Part shown: piece after piece, positions 11,939-26,500 of the stretch | How the letters are laid out: each line of letters opens with the position of its first letter | How positions within the stretch are numbered: the stretch's first letter is position 1 | Position numbers and translations under genes: made by a program | From: Ictalurus punctatus | Taxonomy: Eukaryota > Chordata > Actinopteri > Siluriformes > Ictaluridae | Direction: 5' to 3' | Length of the DNA stretch: 64,000 nt | Assembly: GCF_001660625.3 (NCBI RefSeq) | Contig: NC_030421.2 | Location: 24,623,387-24,687,386, forward strand | The notes under the pieces: model-generated | The model's input: only the letters and a program-made list of their open reading frames with translations | Database searches by the model: none | Told to the model about the DNA's origin: nothing

Positions 11939-14900
11939 ATGTGCATGTGCCTGTGAATGTGAATGTGCCAGTAATGAGTCCCAAATTATCTGGATGTTCC
12001 TTGTTGCCTGTTGCTGAATTAGTTGATAACCATGAGGTCTAGAATGTTCTTGACTATGTGACATGACACATTAAACTCAGATCTCAGATAGAAGCATTTC
12101 CTCATCTCAAGTCAACTTGAAATCCAAAGAATTTCAATATATAACAATCTCCCTTATATTACTGCATTGTGAATACTCATTCAAGAAATGTTATTCTTTA
12201 AAAATCTACCACAGGCACCAATGGCAACTTGCCAAAATCATGCTGATTGTCTTGGGAGAAGGAACTCGTAGTAGTGCTTTAAGCTCTGAGTAATGAGTAA
12301 TATAATGAGCAATTCTATATATAAGCTTGATTGATATTACTTGTGTGCTGGTTCTCCAAGTTGAATACTCTCCATTTTTCCCTGCATCCTTCTCTGCCAG
12401 TATGCTGATATTTAGCTCTAGCTGACTGTTTTAAGACATTTTGGTCTGCTGGCCTGGAGGACACTGATCTCAGAAATGTGATCTTGACTGGTTTTGGCTA
12501 CTGATACTAATGCTAATAGCTTGTCACTTTAGATGTAGTACGTGTTACTTAATAGCAGGCCATATCACATTACAGTAAACAAGTTATAAAGCTTTGCATT
12601 CTGCCCTCTTGTTCAAGATTCAATTAGCAATGTACAGATCCAAACGTGTCTTCTCATCAGGATTTTGGACTAGTATTCCATAGAGTTGGGTACTCGATCC
12701 CGGACTCGGACTGGAGTCCGGACTCGAGTCAGATTATGAACGCACTCGTACTTGTCACGCACTAGGGTAAATTTGTACTGAAACTTGACACGGACTTGGA
12801 CAATTTGGACATTTTTCAGAATACTGATGAGTCCATGTCATGTGTAAGATGAAAAAATAAATAAAAACAAAATTAATATAACAAGAAATTAATGAATGTC
12901 TCCCTGCCTGACCTGAAATAAACGCATTGTTATAGTGAAATAAGATTGTAGGTCATATCGCCCACCCCTAAACATTAGCATTTGATGATTCCAGTCTTGA
13001 ATTTCATGTAAAATGTGAAATGTACTTCTTAATGTAGTAAGTATCATTAACCATATTGATAGGGATTTTTTTATTTATTTTAGGAACTAAACTGAAAAAA
13101 GTTACAAGTACAGAGCTGTGTTCAGAAATTAGTTTGTCATTCATAGACAGATTAAAAACAGTAATAAAGCATGAAGCTTGTTGTTATGACATGCTGCTAA
13201 ATGTAACTCTACTCTGCTCTCTCTCTCTCTCTCTCTCAGCCTATATTACTGTGGGGGAGAGACATCAAATCATTGGAACACTGGAGGACACAATATAGTG
13301 TGATACAATAGCAAAACAGGAAAATTTGTATTTTCATACACTTGTAATAGAATAAAAGTTCTACATATACCCCTATGTCCCTTTTTTCTTTGAAACCATT
13401 TTTTGATAGGAAGCTAATTGAGGTGCTAGTGACATGAAATAAAAATATTAAATGGCAATGGACGATGTAATAGTGGTATTTTTTGTTACATTTATGTTGC
13501 CATTGGTTTGTGAAGGTTAAAATATTAATTTAACAGCTTACTGTTGAGTTCACAATTGCAATTTAAATTTTTCCCCCCAATTTAATCACTTTCTGGACTC
13601 GTCCAGACTCAACTCGGACTCGGCAATAGAGGACTCGGACTTGAGTTCAACTCGGCCCCTTTTGGACTCGGACTCGATTGGTTAAGGACTTGGTCTCGAC
13701 TTGAACTCGACAAAGGTGTACTCGGACCCCGCACTAGTATTTGGTATTTAGAAGTTTGGAAAGGAGTCTCCAGTGTCAGTGCTTTGTAACTTTCTGAGGT
13801 AAAGCTGTAACTTTATGTTTTCAAACACTGGTGAGGGAATAACTGTTTAAAGCTATAATGTAAGTAAGTATTGTTAGTGATGGCAAATGAGATTAGCGGG
13901 CCTTAAAAGGAATAAAACACTCCAGGGCATGCTTTTATTAGAAAATAATCAACTTCAGGATAGTAACAGCACATCACCAACATATCACTCCACCCTGTCA
14001 TTGATTATAGTTTCATGATAGCTCTCTGCCATATCTCCCTGCGGTTCTCACTTGGTTTCCCATTGAAGCTAAGCATGGTTGAGCCTGGCCAGTACCTGGA
14101 TGGGAGACCTCTTGGGGAAAACTAAGGTTGCTGCTGGAAGTGGTATTAGTGAGGCCAGCAGGGCGTGCTCACCCTGTGGTCTGTGTGGGGTCTAATGCCC
14201 CAGTATAGTGACGGGGACACTATACTGTAAAAACAGCACCGTCTTTTGAATGAGATGTTAAACCGAGGTCCTGAATCTCTGTGGTCATTAAAAATCCCAG
14301 GACACTTATCATAAAAGTATACCCCTGGTGAAATTCCCCCATTGGCCCTTCTCTATAATGGCCCCCTTATAATCCCCATCTCTGAATTGTCTACATCACT
14401 CTCTCCTCTCCACTAATAGCTGGAGTGTGGTGGGCGTTCTGGTGCACTATGGCTGCCGTCACATCATCCAGGTGGATGCTACACACTAGTGGTGGTTGAG
14501 GAGCCCCCCCACCCGGTCTGCCGCTATACATGCCATGTTTTAAATTAACACATTTAACACATCTAGATGTAAATGTTAGGAAATTAAAGCTGAAAGCTAA
14601 GTTTCAAACCCAAATATCTTCAGCATATAGCAAAAACAAAAGAATTGGCCTTGCAATACCAGTACTTTTGAAAGGGATTGTGTATGTGATGACTGGCATT
14701 GCAGAATTGATTGACCAGATACTGTCTTGTCTGTTCCTGTCAGCAGCCTGCAAGTTTTCTCAATGTGTGTGTTGAGAATAGTTGGAAAAGGTTGTTTGGG
14801 TTTATGTGGGTTTATATTTTGTGTAAAATTATTTAGGAAATATTAATTATCCCCAATTCCCTCTTATTTCATATGTAGATTGTGCAAAGCATCAAGAGGT

Positions 14901-17900
14901 AATGGTGTAGAAATTGCAGTGCTGACAGATCTGAAGCTGCTGAAACAGTATAAATGACCAGGGCTTAATTTATTCACACTTATAATTTCTCTCTGTCTCA
15001 CTGTCTTGGCATCTAAGATTTGTCTGACTCATTACATTCATGGACAGAGACTTGAATATGGATTACATATTTGCATTTACTTAATGTGTATCTTTGACTT
15101 GTTTAGGAGGCAGACAGCTGGGAGATCATCGAGGGATTGAAGATTGGCCAGACGAATGTCCAGAGACCTGATAAACATGAGGGTTTTATGCTGAAGAAGA
15201 GGAAATGGCCATTGAAGGGCTGGCACAAGGTCAGAGAGGCCTTCGTTCATTCTGTATTACTATGCACTTACTCATTTCACAAAATTGTATGTGTATGTGT
15301 TCAAAGTCTACCACTGAAGAAACGTATCATCCATACGGAAATTTCTGTTAAGCCTGTATAGTCTTAAAGACCGGTAAGTGGTGGTTTTGTGTTTTACTTG
15401 TCAGTCACTTATTAGTAGTTTTGTCATGGTGTCATTACAGCTCACGACAGACCCAGATAAAATATGCTATGTTAGAGAAGGGCGTCATCCAAGTTCACAG
15501 AGGGCTCTTTGCTTACTCATCACAATATAAGGTTACACAGAGTGCTGCAAAATCCTTATCAAACCTCAGAAATCTTTGTTGGCTGCATTCAGAGTTTACA
15601 TGAGTTCACATTGGTGAGACGTTAATACCAATACTCTGCACTGTGGTATTCAGGTCTCAGAATTAACAATAAATATGTATTAAATACATAAAGATGACAT
15701 TATTAAGTTAATAATAACTGCATGAATTGTCTAGACTTTTGCTACAAATCCCAACAGCAACCACATCATTTTTCACCCCTTTCTAAGTTTCACAAAGATC
15801 AAGTTAAGAGTTTACCAAATGTGATGAAATTGTTTTCCAGCTAAGTGTGATTACATCACACATTGAATCCTTTTTTTCAAGTTGCTGGGTTGTTATGTGT
15901 GACAGTGAAACAGACCTACAGTTATGTGAAAAAATAAGTACACTCTGTGGAAATTGTTGGATTTTTTAACATATTTGGACAAGCAAACATTTGATTCTCT
16001 TTGAAACAATGCCTATTAATGAAGTTGATACACTCGATCAAATGACACATAAAATTGACATTTGGTAGTAATTTTCACAATTTAAATTAACTAAAAAAAA
16101 AAAAAATTAGATCATTCGCATGCAAAAAGTAAGTAAGTACAACCCTACATTTATCACACCTTCAAATCCATAAAAATAGTATCAGGTGTTGAAGATTGGA
16201 TGTTAGTGTTCAGAACCGGCTTAGGGAGTGCAGGTGGAATCTGTCTTATTTATACCCCTCTCACATCTTGTGTTTGGTGTTCCCTTTGTTATTGAGGTAT
16301 GTGGTGTCATCATGCCAAGATCTAAAGAGTTCTATAAGGCCTTCAGAAAAAGGTTGTGGATGCCTATGAGTCTGACAAGGGATTTAAAAAGATCTCCAAA
16401 TTATTTGAAATACATCATTCTGCTGTAAGGAATATAATCTACAAATGGCGCAGATTTCAAATGACTGCCAATTTGTCCAGGACTGGCCGTTCCAGCAAAT
16501 TCAGCCCAAGAGCAGAAAATGTGATGTAAAAAACAAGTTTCCAAGAACACCAAAAGTGGTCACCAACCCTCTTCCTTGAAATCTATCGTACTGCGGGTTT
16601 CGTCTCCAACCTCAATCTAACAAAGGCAATAATTATATGGTCAGGTGGGCACGATTATGGTTGGAGCTAGGGTCTTTATGAAGGTAAATCTCCAGGAACA
16701 GGGTTGGTGATCAGTGCTATAAATAATATTTACCCTTTTTTAAATAAACTAGAATTAATTTGATTTTAGTAAACATGGAGTAACTGCTGGATGGCTGGGA
16801 CTAAGGAACAGCCTGTCGAGCTATTGGCTATGAATAAAGGCTGGTACAAAAATAGGCGTAGGTAAATTTCTCTGGTTATATTTATAATGTGTATTTCTTA
16901 CTGTATACATTATCTATTAAATAAATAAAACAGTAATGGAGTGAGAAAGAAATCTTCAAATGCAATTTTCTCCTTCAGAGGGTAACAGTAGATATGTGCA
17001 AAATAAAAACATATTTTAGATATTTAGGATTTTTTTTTTTTTAAATGGATTTCCCACGCACCAAACATTGATGCATTGTGTTATTTTTTTTGCACTTAAG
17101 TGGCTGACTAAAGTTTCTCTCTGAATACGTCCCATATCTTTACCAATAGTCAGAAAGGTCTCACATTTCATTGCAGCAGTGTTATATACAGAGATTGTGT
17201 GACCTATTCAGATTAACCAACCCAAAACGAAGATTAAATACAACTTCTGTTGCGTGTAGTGCAGAAAGTACAGATTGTGGCACATCCGGAACTCTGACTT
17301 TTCTTTAATATTTTGTTATTGTTTTAGTCCCACTCTGTTTGCAGTCTTCTATAATCTACAAGACCAAGCTTGTTTCCTTTGCTGTTTTTAAATGCAGAGA
17401 TTCTTTGTTCTGGATAATGGAATCTTGAAGTACTCCAAGTCCCCCATAGATGTAAGTACAATGATAAATGAAAGTTAAAACTGCCATGTTGTATTGCTTT
17501 ACCTCAAGTATTTTTCTTAGAGTATAAGTCTGATTCTCCATGTCTGTGTCAGATTCAGAAAGGAAAGCTGCATGGCAGTATAGATGTCGGCCTGTCGGTC
17601 ATGTCCATAAAGAAGAGAGCCCGACGCATAGACCTGGATACAGAGGAGCACATTTACCATCTCAAGGTGAGACTGTGGGGGAGAAGATAATGTCATTGTC
17701 ATAGAAAAAAAAAAGCATTGTGCGTGTTTGCAGTAACCAAGTGAGCAGCAATCCAGACAGACAGATGCTGGAGACATGTGTTGTCTGTGACGCTGCTGTC
17801 CTCTGTGTGTGTGTATAGGTGAAGTCTCCGGATGTGTTTGATGCCTGGGTGTGTAAGCTGCGTCACCATCGTCTGTACAGACAGAATGAGATTGTGCGTT

Positions 17901-18777
17901 CTCCTCGTGATGCCAGCTTACGTACCTTCCCTCCTCCTGCCAACATAGACTCACCCCAGACAACCCCTGCTTCTGCTCACGAACCGAAGGTGAAATCTCT
18001 CGTACACACTTTCTAAATATGTGTAAGTATAGTTCGACACATAAACTGTCCTCCAGCGATAGCCTTTGTGACAGACTCTGTGTAACTCTGCGTAATGACT
18101 CATCAAAACACACCAGCTCTTCATTTTGCCTGTACAGCCTGTACTGTCACTGAGGAGATACAACAAGAACAGGCAGATATTGTGCCATAGATGAGTTCAG
18201 TAATATTCTTGACTAACACTGTAATTAGGTGTGACTGTTTTTTACCATAGTGAGCTGTCCTTCACTACTGATGATACTGGCAGAGATTTCCTGTTAGCCA
18301 CCACTGAGCAAATTCACATACTAAACTAAAGATCTGCACTATTTTCTTCCATACTTGCATTTCCTAAGATGATATGATATGATATATGTAGAATAATAAA
18401 TTGTTCAGCACATTTTTAGCCTACAAAACTGCTCAAGATGGTACAAGTGATCATGGTAATGAAAATGGTAAAGTCACTATAACTTAGTGATATTCTTATT
18501 CAAAATGTAAATGATCTATAAATATACATGAATATGCCGTATGTCCAAAAAGGGAAATACCAAGAGTCTAAAAAAGTTTTGAATGGAAAATATTCCACCG
18601 TGCTGCTCAACTAACTGTTTAATCACTACAACATGGTACAGTTGTCATATTGCAAGTAATTCAATTGATTTGGTTAAAAGCACTAGAATGGGAGCTTCTC
18701 TCCATGGTCCTTTCTGCCAACTTCTGCTTGTTCATTTTGCAAATGAATCAAGATAAGCGCATGGGCTAAATGAGTCA

Positions 18778-18827
<50 letters not shown>

Positions 18828-20524
18828 TCCTCTCAGCAGCAGGCAAAGCCCAACTCTCTGCCCTGGCAGCCATCTGTGCCCTGCACCACCAGCCTGCCAC
18901 CGTCCTACAGCAATGGTCAGAGCAAAGTGGTAGCATGGCTACAGGAGTCAGAGGAGATGGACAAGTGTGCTGAGGGTAACACATAGTGTACACACGCACT
19001 CGCTCTCTCTTTCTCTCTCAGTCATCTGCATTTCTCTTCCCTCTAGCCAATTAAAGATTTGTGTATTAGTTAATGATGCTGAAGTGTTCCTCTACCTCAG
19101 GCAGAGAAGAGAAGAAGCGGGGTTGTTGCAGTAGCATCGTTTTTAATAGGATTATACCATCCTTGATTCACTAGAAGTGGTCGCATTCAGTGTGGAGTTA
19201 TTGGGTACCTAGTGAACAGGAGGTTTGGGTGCTTAGTTGTAAGTTAGAACACAACCTTCTGGGTGCAGATTTGTACCAACTGAGCATAAACTCATTGTGT
19301 CTGCAAATTGTTCGATGCCGGGGAAACCTGGGAGCCAGGTTGGATTAACGCACTGTCCTCGTATACCGTTGATAAAAAGTCCTTTATTTTCTTGACAGTA
19401 ACAAAATGATGAATGAAAACTTGTAAATAATTAAACCTTGCTATTAAACTTGATGTAAAATTACTTGTTCTGAGTTGGCGTGCAGGAGCGTGGTCAAAAA
19501 AGGTGTGCTTCCCAGCTCTCCACTTCCTGTCGGAAGGTTAACCTACGTCAAATATACTCCTCCCGCACCACACGTGACCCACGACCCAGGAGCAAACACA
19601 CCACCAAACCTCACAAAACGTAACCCAATCCCAAATAACAGATTACGCTAGCTCGCTGCCACACCAAACAACCCCAAATTCCAACTCTACAATAAAAAAA
19701 TGGCAAAATGACTGTAACACTCATTTTTACTAACCCCGGTGAATTCTCGCTTCTGGGATAACTAATTAAAGCATTTGCTTGTTCATTTTAGTGGTGCATC
19801 TAATTAATTATATTTACACTTGCTGATATGTCTTTTCTTTCTTTGCTCAAAAGTTTATTTTCCACTTGTATCTGTGTTTTCTTTGCAAGTAACCATGGTA
19901 GTTTAATTTACAGTATATTCAGCCTGATTAAGCATGGTATATAAATAGAGATGCCACCACATTTTCTTTACTCAAACTCTCCACTTCCCTGCAGGGAGAT
20001 ACACTTAACCCTTTAGCCATCAACATGACTTACACAAACCTATAGCTTATAGACAGAGAGATAGATAGATAGATAGACAGACACACAGACAGAAAAAATA
20101 GCTAATTCTTATATGCTGCTTATTCATGCCAAATGTAATAAAATCATATATAAACAAAACATAATAAAGCAAAAACCTAAAAGTTCTTAAATTTAGCTTG
20201 TTCATATATTTTATCCTCTCATTTTCTCCCAAATTTGGTCTAGCTAGCTCTCTCCTTAGCAACTGAGAGTGTCACACTGCTGTGCGATAGCTATAAAATT
20301 GGTCTTAGCTGGGACGTGTTTAGCAGTTACGACAGGCTTAGTTATGCCCTGGCCTAAGTAACAAAGCAAACATTAAAACAGTGTATTGTTGTGTGTTTCA
20401 GAGCTTGCCCATTGTCAGTCCAGTTTGATGGAGCTGAGTCGGTTGCTGCAAAATTTGGAGATCTTACAGAGAACACAGTCAGCACCGAGCTTCACAGATA
20501 TGCAGGTAATGCATATACGTACAC

Positions 20525-20567
<43 letters not shown>

Positions 20568-23500
20568 ACAGCTAAAATGTGTTGCAGGTTTGGCAGTCAG
20601 TGCAACAGATATATATATTTTTTTCATTTCCAGGTGAAAGTACAGGTGTATGTGTGTGCATCTGAATGTATGTGTGAGTTCTTTTCAGAACCCGACTTAA
20701 CCTAGTGCCTGATGCTACCATTTAAAGTCCAGAAATTTCATAATCATGTAATTATTAGTCTGTATAGTAACTCACTGCATCCATTCCAGCCCATTAAAAT
20801 GCTCTTTAATTGGAAATAGCACAGTCCTTTCTATGTCCATGTTTTAGACCTTCATATCATGTCCTCCATGCCCCATAGCATATCATATATCTGTATATCA
20901 GTCGTCCATTCATATACATTCTGTGCCTCTCCATGCTTCATAAGAAACACATAATATCATTGACTGCCTTATTTTAATTTATTTTTTATTTAATTTATTT
21001 TATTTTATTTATAATTGCATGCTGTATTATACTGTATGTAACAAAGGAAATGTGTTATAACTAGTGATGCACTGAAAGGAAAGTTCCGGGCCCAAACTGA
21101 ATATTCAGGATGCACATGGCCGAAAACCGAAAATGAAAATTTATTTTTTTAAACCCATTTTAAAATAGTTTTTTGTGTAATTGTATTAATATTAGACTTT
21201 TTGCTTCATTCCATGAATTGAATGAATCTGAATTGAAAAACTACAAACCGATAGATTGATCACTCTTTTATTGAACTGAACACACCAAAACAAAAGCAAT
21301 ATTAAATATATTATTCTTCATTCAGTTCTGTAACAGTCAAATTTAGCAGGTTATTTTAATCCAATTATCCATATAATGTAAAGTTCTAGAAATCTATTAG
21401 GATATGCAAAACAGCAGTCAAGTAATGAAATAGGCCTTTGTTTATGTAAACACATTTCCACATTAATTAAACATTATTGTGTAAAACAACAGCTTGTTGT
21501 GGCACTGCTGTGGATTGGGCTCTTCCCTGTCAAACACGTCAGAAAGTGAAGGAGTTCGCGCCTCATCGCTTGTACGCACCCATTTCTCTGGGACACTTTG
21601 CTACATCCTACGCGTCGATCCTTCAGCGCATGCACTCATCACCTCCAGCTCTGCCTGTATCATTTCCTGTGCACGCTGCTTTTTCTCCGCGTCAAAGTAA
21701 TGTTCTTTAAATCGCGGATCTAACAATGTTGCAAAGCAACGATAACCGTCGGCTAGATCGAGAGTGAAATCTGAGCACTGAGGGGTGGGGCGTAGTGTGG
21801 CAGCATGTTTTCTCTCTTTCGGCCAAAAACCGAAAATCTTCTGCGGCTGAAATTCCAGTGCATCCCTAGTTACAACTGCATTTTAAAGTGATACTGTACT
21901 ATGTTTGATGACAGAGTTAATAGATTTGGAGGGATTTTGTCATTTTTGTGTGCATTAGAGAGCATTATCATAAAACAGGTATTTTTCCTCACCCTGCATT
22001 CACGCTAGCAAGTGACAAGTCACCTAGTGTAGGGACTGTTATTGTTATTATTGTGTTATAGATGGTAGCAGACAAATTGCAATCAGACTACTGTATAATT
22101 TTTGAATACAGTATCATGGTGTTACTTTTGTTTAAAATGTGTTCTAATATTGTAATAAAACCTAGGAACAGATGTCAAGCACACTCAAATGGGAATTCAG
22201 TACAGGTTGGAAGTTGTGAGAGAAGAGAATTGGGGCGGTAACACTGTAGGATTGGTCCAAGAACTTTATTTCAGCCAATCATTTGGATATATTGTTTTAT
22301 AATACATTATTGCTCATTTATATAACATCACTTGTTGCCGCCTTGCTTGTCGACTGCTGCTGGAATTGCAGCTCCATGCCTCAAACTCAGCTGTTGCTTT
22401 GTCACTTGCTAATGTGGATGCAAGGTTCCTGTTTTCCTTCAGTTTGCCTACTACACAGCTCCAGCAGAAAACAAACACGCATACAGCAAAGAGATATGAG
22501 TCTGTTGCATCGTTGCAACAAACATGCTGACACAACACTGCATAAAAATGTGTTGTTGTTTTATTTTTATTCATTTTGTATCATTTCATAACTGTCAGCT
22601 GCAGCACAGTACAGTATCATTTTAAAGCCTGGTCCACAAAGTTTCATTATGCTGAAAACATTAATCTAGACTTGTATGCAAAATATGCACTTTATTTTGT
22701 CATTTGCTTGCCATTATATCTAACAGCTGTTACATCTAATAAAAATCTCATTTTCTTTTTAGTTCTAAAGATGCTACATTAACGTGCTATTAACGCACTC
22801 CCATCTGTGTGTTTGTGTGCGTGTGTGGCTGTACTGTATGCGTGTGTGTAACTTAGAGTAATTGTGTAGATTTATCAAAGAAAGACAAGCGAGTCAGCAG
22901 AAGATGGAGAACAAAAAGTGTCAGCAAAGATACAAAAGTGCAACTGCAGGTACATTGTCTCTCTTGCTCTAATTCCCAATGAATTCCTTGGTTTGCTATG
23001 TGTTTTCTCTTTTCTTTTGCAAACTCTTTAGCTCTTTTTCACTTCGAGTGTCACGTACAATTGGCATAATTATAATCATGGCTTCGCAAATAGATAGTAA
23101 ACTCTATTACTGCTTTAACTGGTGTGGTAAAAAAAAAAAGAAAAGAAATTTTCATCACCTTATGCCGTAACATACCCACTCTCCTTCTCTCACTCACACT
23201 CAAGCAGAAAGAAGATCAACGTGGAGTTATAATAATGAAATGGTTTTGCTTTCTCAGTCAGTGCATCTACCTAAAGCTTTCTGAACTGTTTTCACTCCAC
23301 ACTGAGATGAAAAAGGCAGATTCACTGCTGGACTGCAGTAATGGACTCATGACTCATGTATGTGACTGTCATGTTCATGTTGTTTTAACAAAGTAGATTC
23401 CCACACAGCCCACACATCACGCAATCTGAGATTTTACTGTTGGTCTAGGACGGTAATACAAAATATGTCAATATGTAAACATATAGTTCTCTCTTGTATG

Positions 23501-26500
23501 CAGTCTAATGTATCTTTCAAATTGCAAATAACATGAATTATGTCTGATCTTAAAAATTCATTCATTCATTCATGTTCAGTTAGTGCTTTATCCTGGTCAG
23601 GGGTAAAATGGACCCGGAAACTGCAGACAGATAGTAACCCAAGCTCAGGATTGAATTGGGGACCCTGGAGCTGTGGTGTTGTCATCCTAATCTGTTTTAG
23701 AAGTTCCAGTCAAGACATTCCAGTCAGTTGGTGGCAATAATAACAATGCTGAATAATAATTTAAATGTTATAGTCTATAAAAGGTTTTTTTGGTTATTAT
23801 AGTATTAGTTAATCAGGTATTCTGTTTGATCGTGTACAGTATGTAGGTGGGATGGTGGTGCTTGTTGCTCTGAGCTCTGATGATATAAGACATCACTCTG
23901 AGGCAAACCTTAAGTCTTGTGTATTTACTTATACAGTATAAGGTTCATATTCTTTTCAAATGCTAAAGAGGTCAATGTTTATGCATATTTATCTATGCTA
24001 GTTGCAGTTCTACCAAAACCCAATGTTGTTCCTCCTGTGTTCCTTTTCTCAAATACATCAGAAGTTCTGGTGTTCAACTTCTTCCCATTTTTACTAAGTG
24101 GTCAGCTGAACAGCACTAAAGCGGAGACGGTTATTGTTATAAGGCAGTCTTCAACTCTAATTTTTGAAATTAATAATTTGTTTACAAAGGTTTGGATAAG
24201 CAACTGAAATGACTGAATGGTGTCCACAGTTATTTTTAATGTTTATCATTAAGGATTATGGCTTTAAATAAGACCATTTGAAGTGATTTTGTTTAATAGT
24301 GGGGCTTCATGGGGCCATTTTTGACTAGCGCCGCAGATTCTGTGCAGATGAGACATCTATATTTTGACGTGGGAAGAATAAATGCATGCTTCTTTGTCCG
24401 TCCATCTTCATTCTTCTTTTTTTAAGCACGCCATGTTGTCAGTTTTGCTAATCAGACCAGGGAGGATAAATAAATGAAAAATCTATGATAATCTGTGAAA
24501 ACTCACCGTTTTCTAAGCTATTCTCTCTAGTCCTGTCTGGACCAATGAGCTGCCTTCAGATTAAAAATTTTCTTAAATGCATGTGATTAGTTAAAGCTGA
24601 GGATCTGCTAAACAAAGGATGCAGTGATGGTTCGAGTTTAGAGAACTTGAACTACAGGGTTTTTTTTCACATTTCTTGAATCTGCTACAGTATTTTTTGG
24701 TTTACTGAATTACTTTGCTGGGTCCTCATCTGGACTGCAGTCTGTCAGTTGATGACCCCTGTACTAAGTTTTTTTTTTATTTAAAAGGCCAGATCCTACT
24801 TTTTAAACTGTACTCAAGTCTTTGCCAGATACAACTGTGCTTTATTTAGACTATAGTGTATGATGCACAATGCAGACCTGTATGAATTTTACTCGAGTCT
24901 GCATGTATGGGAGCGAAGGGTCTGTCTCAGTTTGTGTAAGACTGTTAACCTGTACTGTGTTTAAGTGTTCAGTATGGCTATAGGAAAAGCCTAAACATCA
25001 CAAGCTCATGCTTATAGGTTGGAGGATTTGTACCCCTGGTTCAGAATGAAGTTTTTGTCTTGCAGGACTTTTCTGTTCCCTTTTATCCAGGAAATAATGC
25101 ATGGCTTGCTTTCTCCTAATGTGTGAGGTTTTGTGTTTTGCAGGTACCTCTGAGCACAAGTATGTCACCAATGCGTCTTCATGCCTCAAACCCGAATCTA
25201 TGCGCAGAGCTAGTTGATTACCAAACCCCAGTCACCCGTCTGACTGATGGCATCGAGTGTGCCAGTGATTACATCAAACTGCAAGAGGACTTCTGCGTCA
25301 TTGCTCAGAAAGGTAGTGTTCACTCACATTCCCGAACATTAGTAACTCACATCTGTAGGCTTCTCATTTAGGGTTACAGAAGCGATACAGTTCAGAAAGT
25401 GACAAATCACTTTATGAACATGACATAAATTATGAAACTTAAAATTGCTTTAGTAAATAAATGACTGTTTCTGTGTGCTGTAGTGCACTCACTGCTGAAG
25501 TCTGCTTTCAACACTGTTGCCATTGAGAAGGAGAAGATCAAGCAGGTGCTGTCAGAGCAGGAGCTGTCGAGCCAGTCGGCTCAGATCATGACCTTAAGAC
25601 ACTCTCTATCACAGGTCAGCACTGATTTCCTCATAATACTTATGTGAATATGATCTCTATTGTAGCCATGCACCACAAAATGTGTTAATAAGCTTGGAAG
25701 TGAGGTTTTACAGTCTGATTATATAAAATAAAATTAACCCTGCACAGATTTACTTTGTAATTAATTTGGTTTGATAACAGGTTAATAAATCGTGTTTAAG
25801 TGAGAGATTATGGGGATCCCATTCTCCAAAAGCTTTATTTATCTTTATGTCCATAATTGGAAAAAAGGATTAGGTTTTCTTGGATTCATTTGAATGGAAT
25901 AAAATTCATTTGGGATTCTGTCTTTGTAGTTCCATTTCATTGAAGCAAACCGACATACAGTACATGACATTTCCAAACAACCAGCCAACTTAATATTTTT
26001 TATATTCAATAATTAATTGATTTTTGGTCCCTTTGTGGCAGCTGAAAGCTACATTTATATTGCTCTTTGTTTAAAGATTGTTGTAGATTGGTGTCGGAGG
26101 CTTATGACTGGATACTGACCTGATATGGATTTTAGCAGAAGATGATTATTTTTAGAGAGAGAAAATGCTTAGAAATGCCACAGATACATCAAAACATTGC
26201 AATTGTATAACCTTCCAGATGTCTTTTGTTTAAGCCTGTGGACCATCATTCACATAAAAATTTTGATTTGTGCTTGGTTTACTCCATGGTATTGTTTAGG
26301 CCCTGTCCCAGAACGCAGAGCTGAAGACTCGACTGAATCGTATCCACTCAGAGTCTGTGCTGTCAGAGCAGGTGGTCAGTGTTAACATCATCAGCAGTCC
26401 TGATGAGGTACAAACACCCCACGCTCACCTCATCACCATAAACATCAGTTCACTGAACATCAGCCTGAACCTTAATTGAACTTCAGATTAAATCAATCTG

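Larger units (their letters stand above)
3142..15106 (+). other. osbpl6: osbpl6 intron 1, about 12 kb, transposon-rich
   Basis: No other gene is supported here. The intron holds a SINE, a complete dead Tc1-like element, a Tc1 relic, a 35-bp-type minisatellite, a hAT-like element and a 5S-derived SINE (separate entries). Stretches 3200-4780, 8980-10400, 11340-11860 and 12020-12660 show nothing I recognise. An exon matching the 31-residue linker of human ORP6 would be expected here but was not seen. Confidence 0.7.
15107..17989 (+). other. osbpl6: osbpl6 exons 2-5 encoding the PH domain
   Basis: Exons 15107-15229, 17398-17451, 17553-17666 and 17819-17989 encode residues 48-201. The PH fold runs from KHEGFMLKKRKWPLKGWHK through RFFVLDNGILKYSK to FDAWVCKLRHHR, which includes the invariant C-terminal tryptophan. 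PH domains of ORPs bind phosphoinositides on the membrane opposite the ER. After it, NEIVRSPRDAS begins the linker. Confidence 0.95.

Noticed and set aside
11692..12064. Open frames rich in HT/VC repeats
   Set aside because: They are translations of the (GT)n microsatellite; there are no splice signals or family similarity.
14045..14125. 5S rRNA gene
   Set aside because: Only the internal promoter half resembles 5S rRNA and the rest is SINE body, so it is a 5S-derived SINE.
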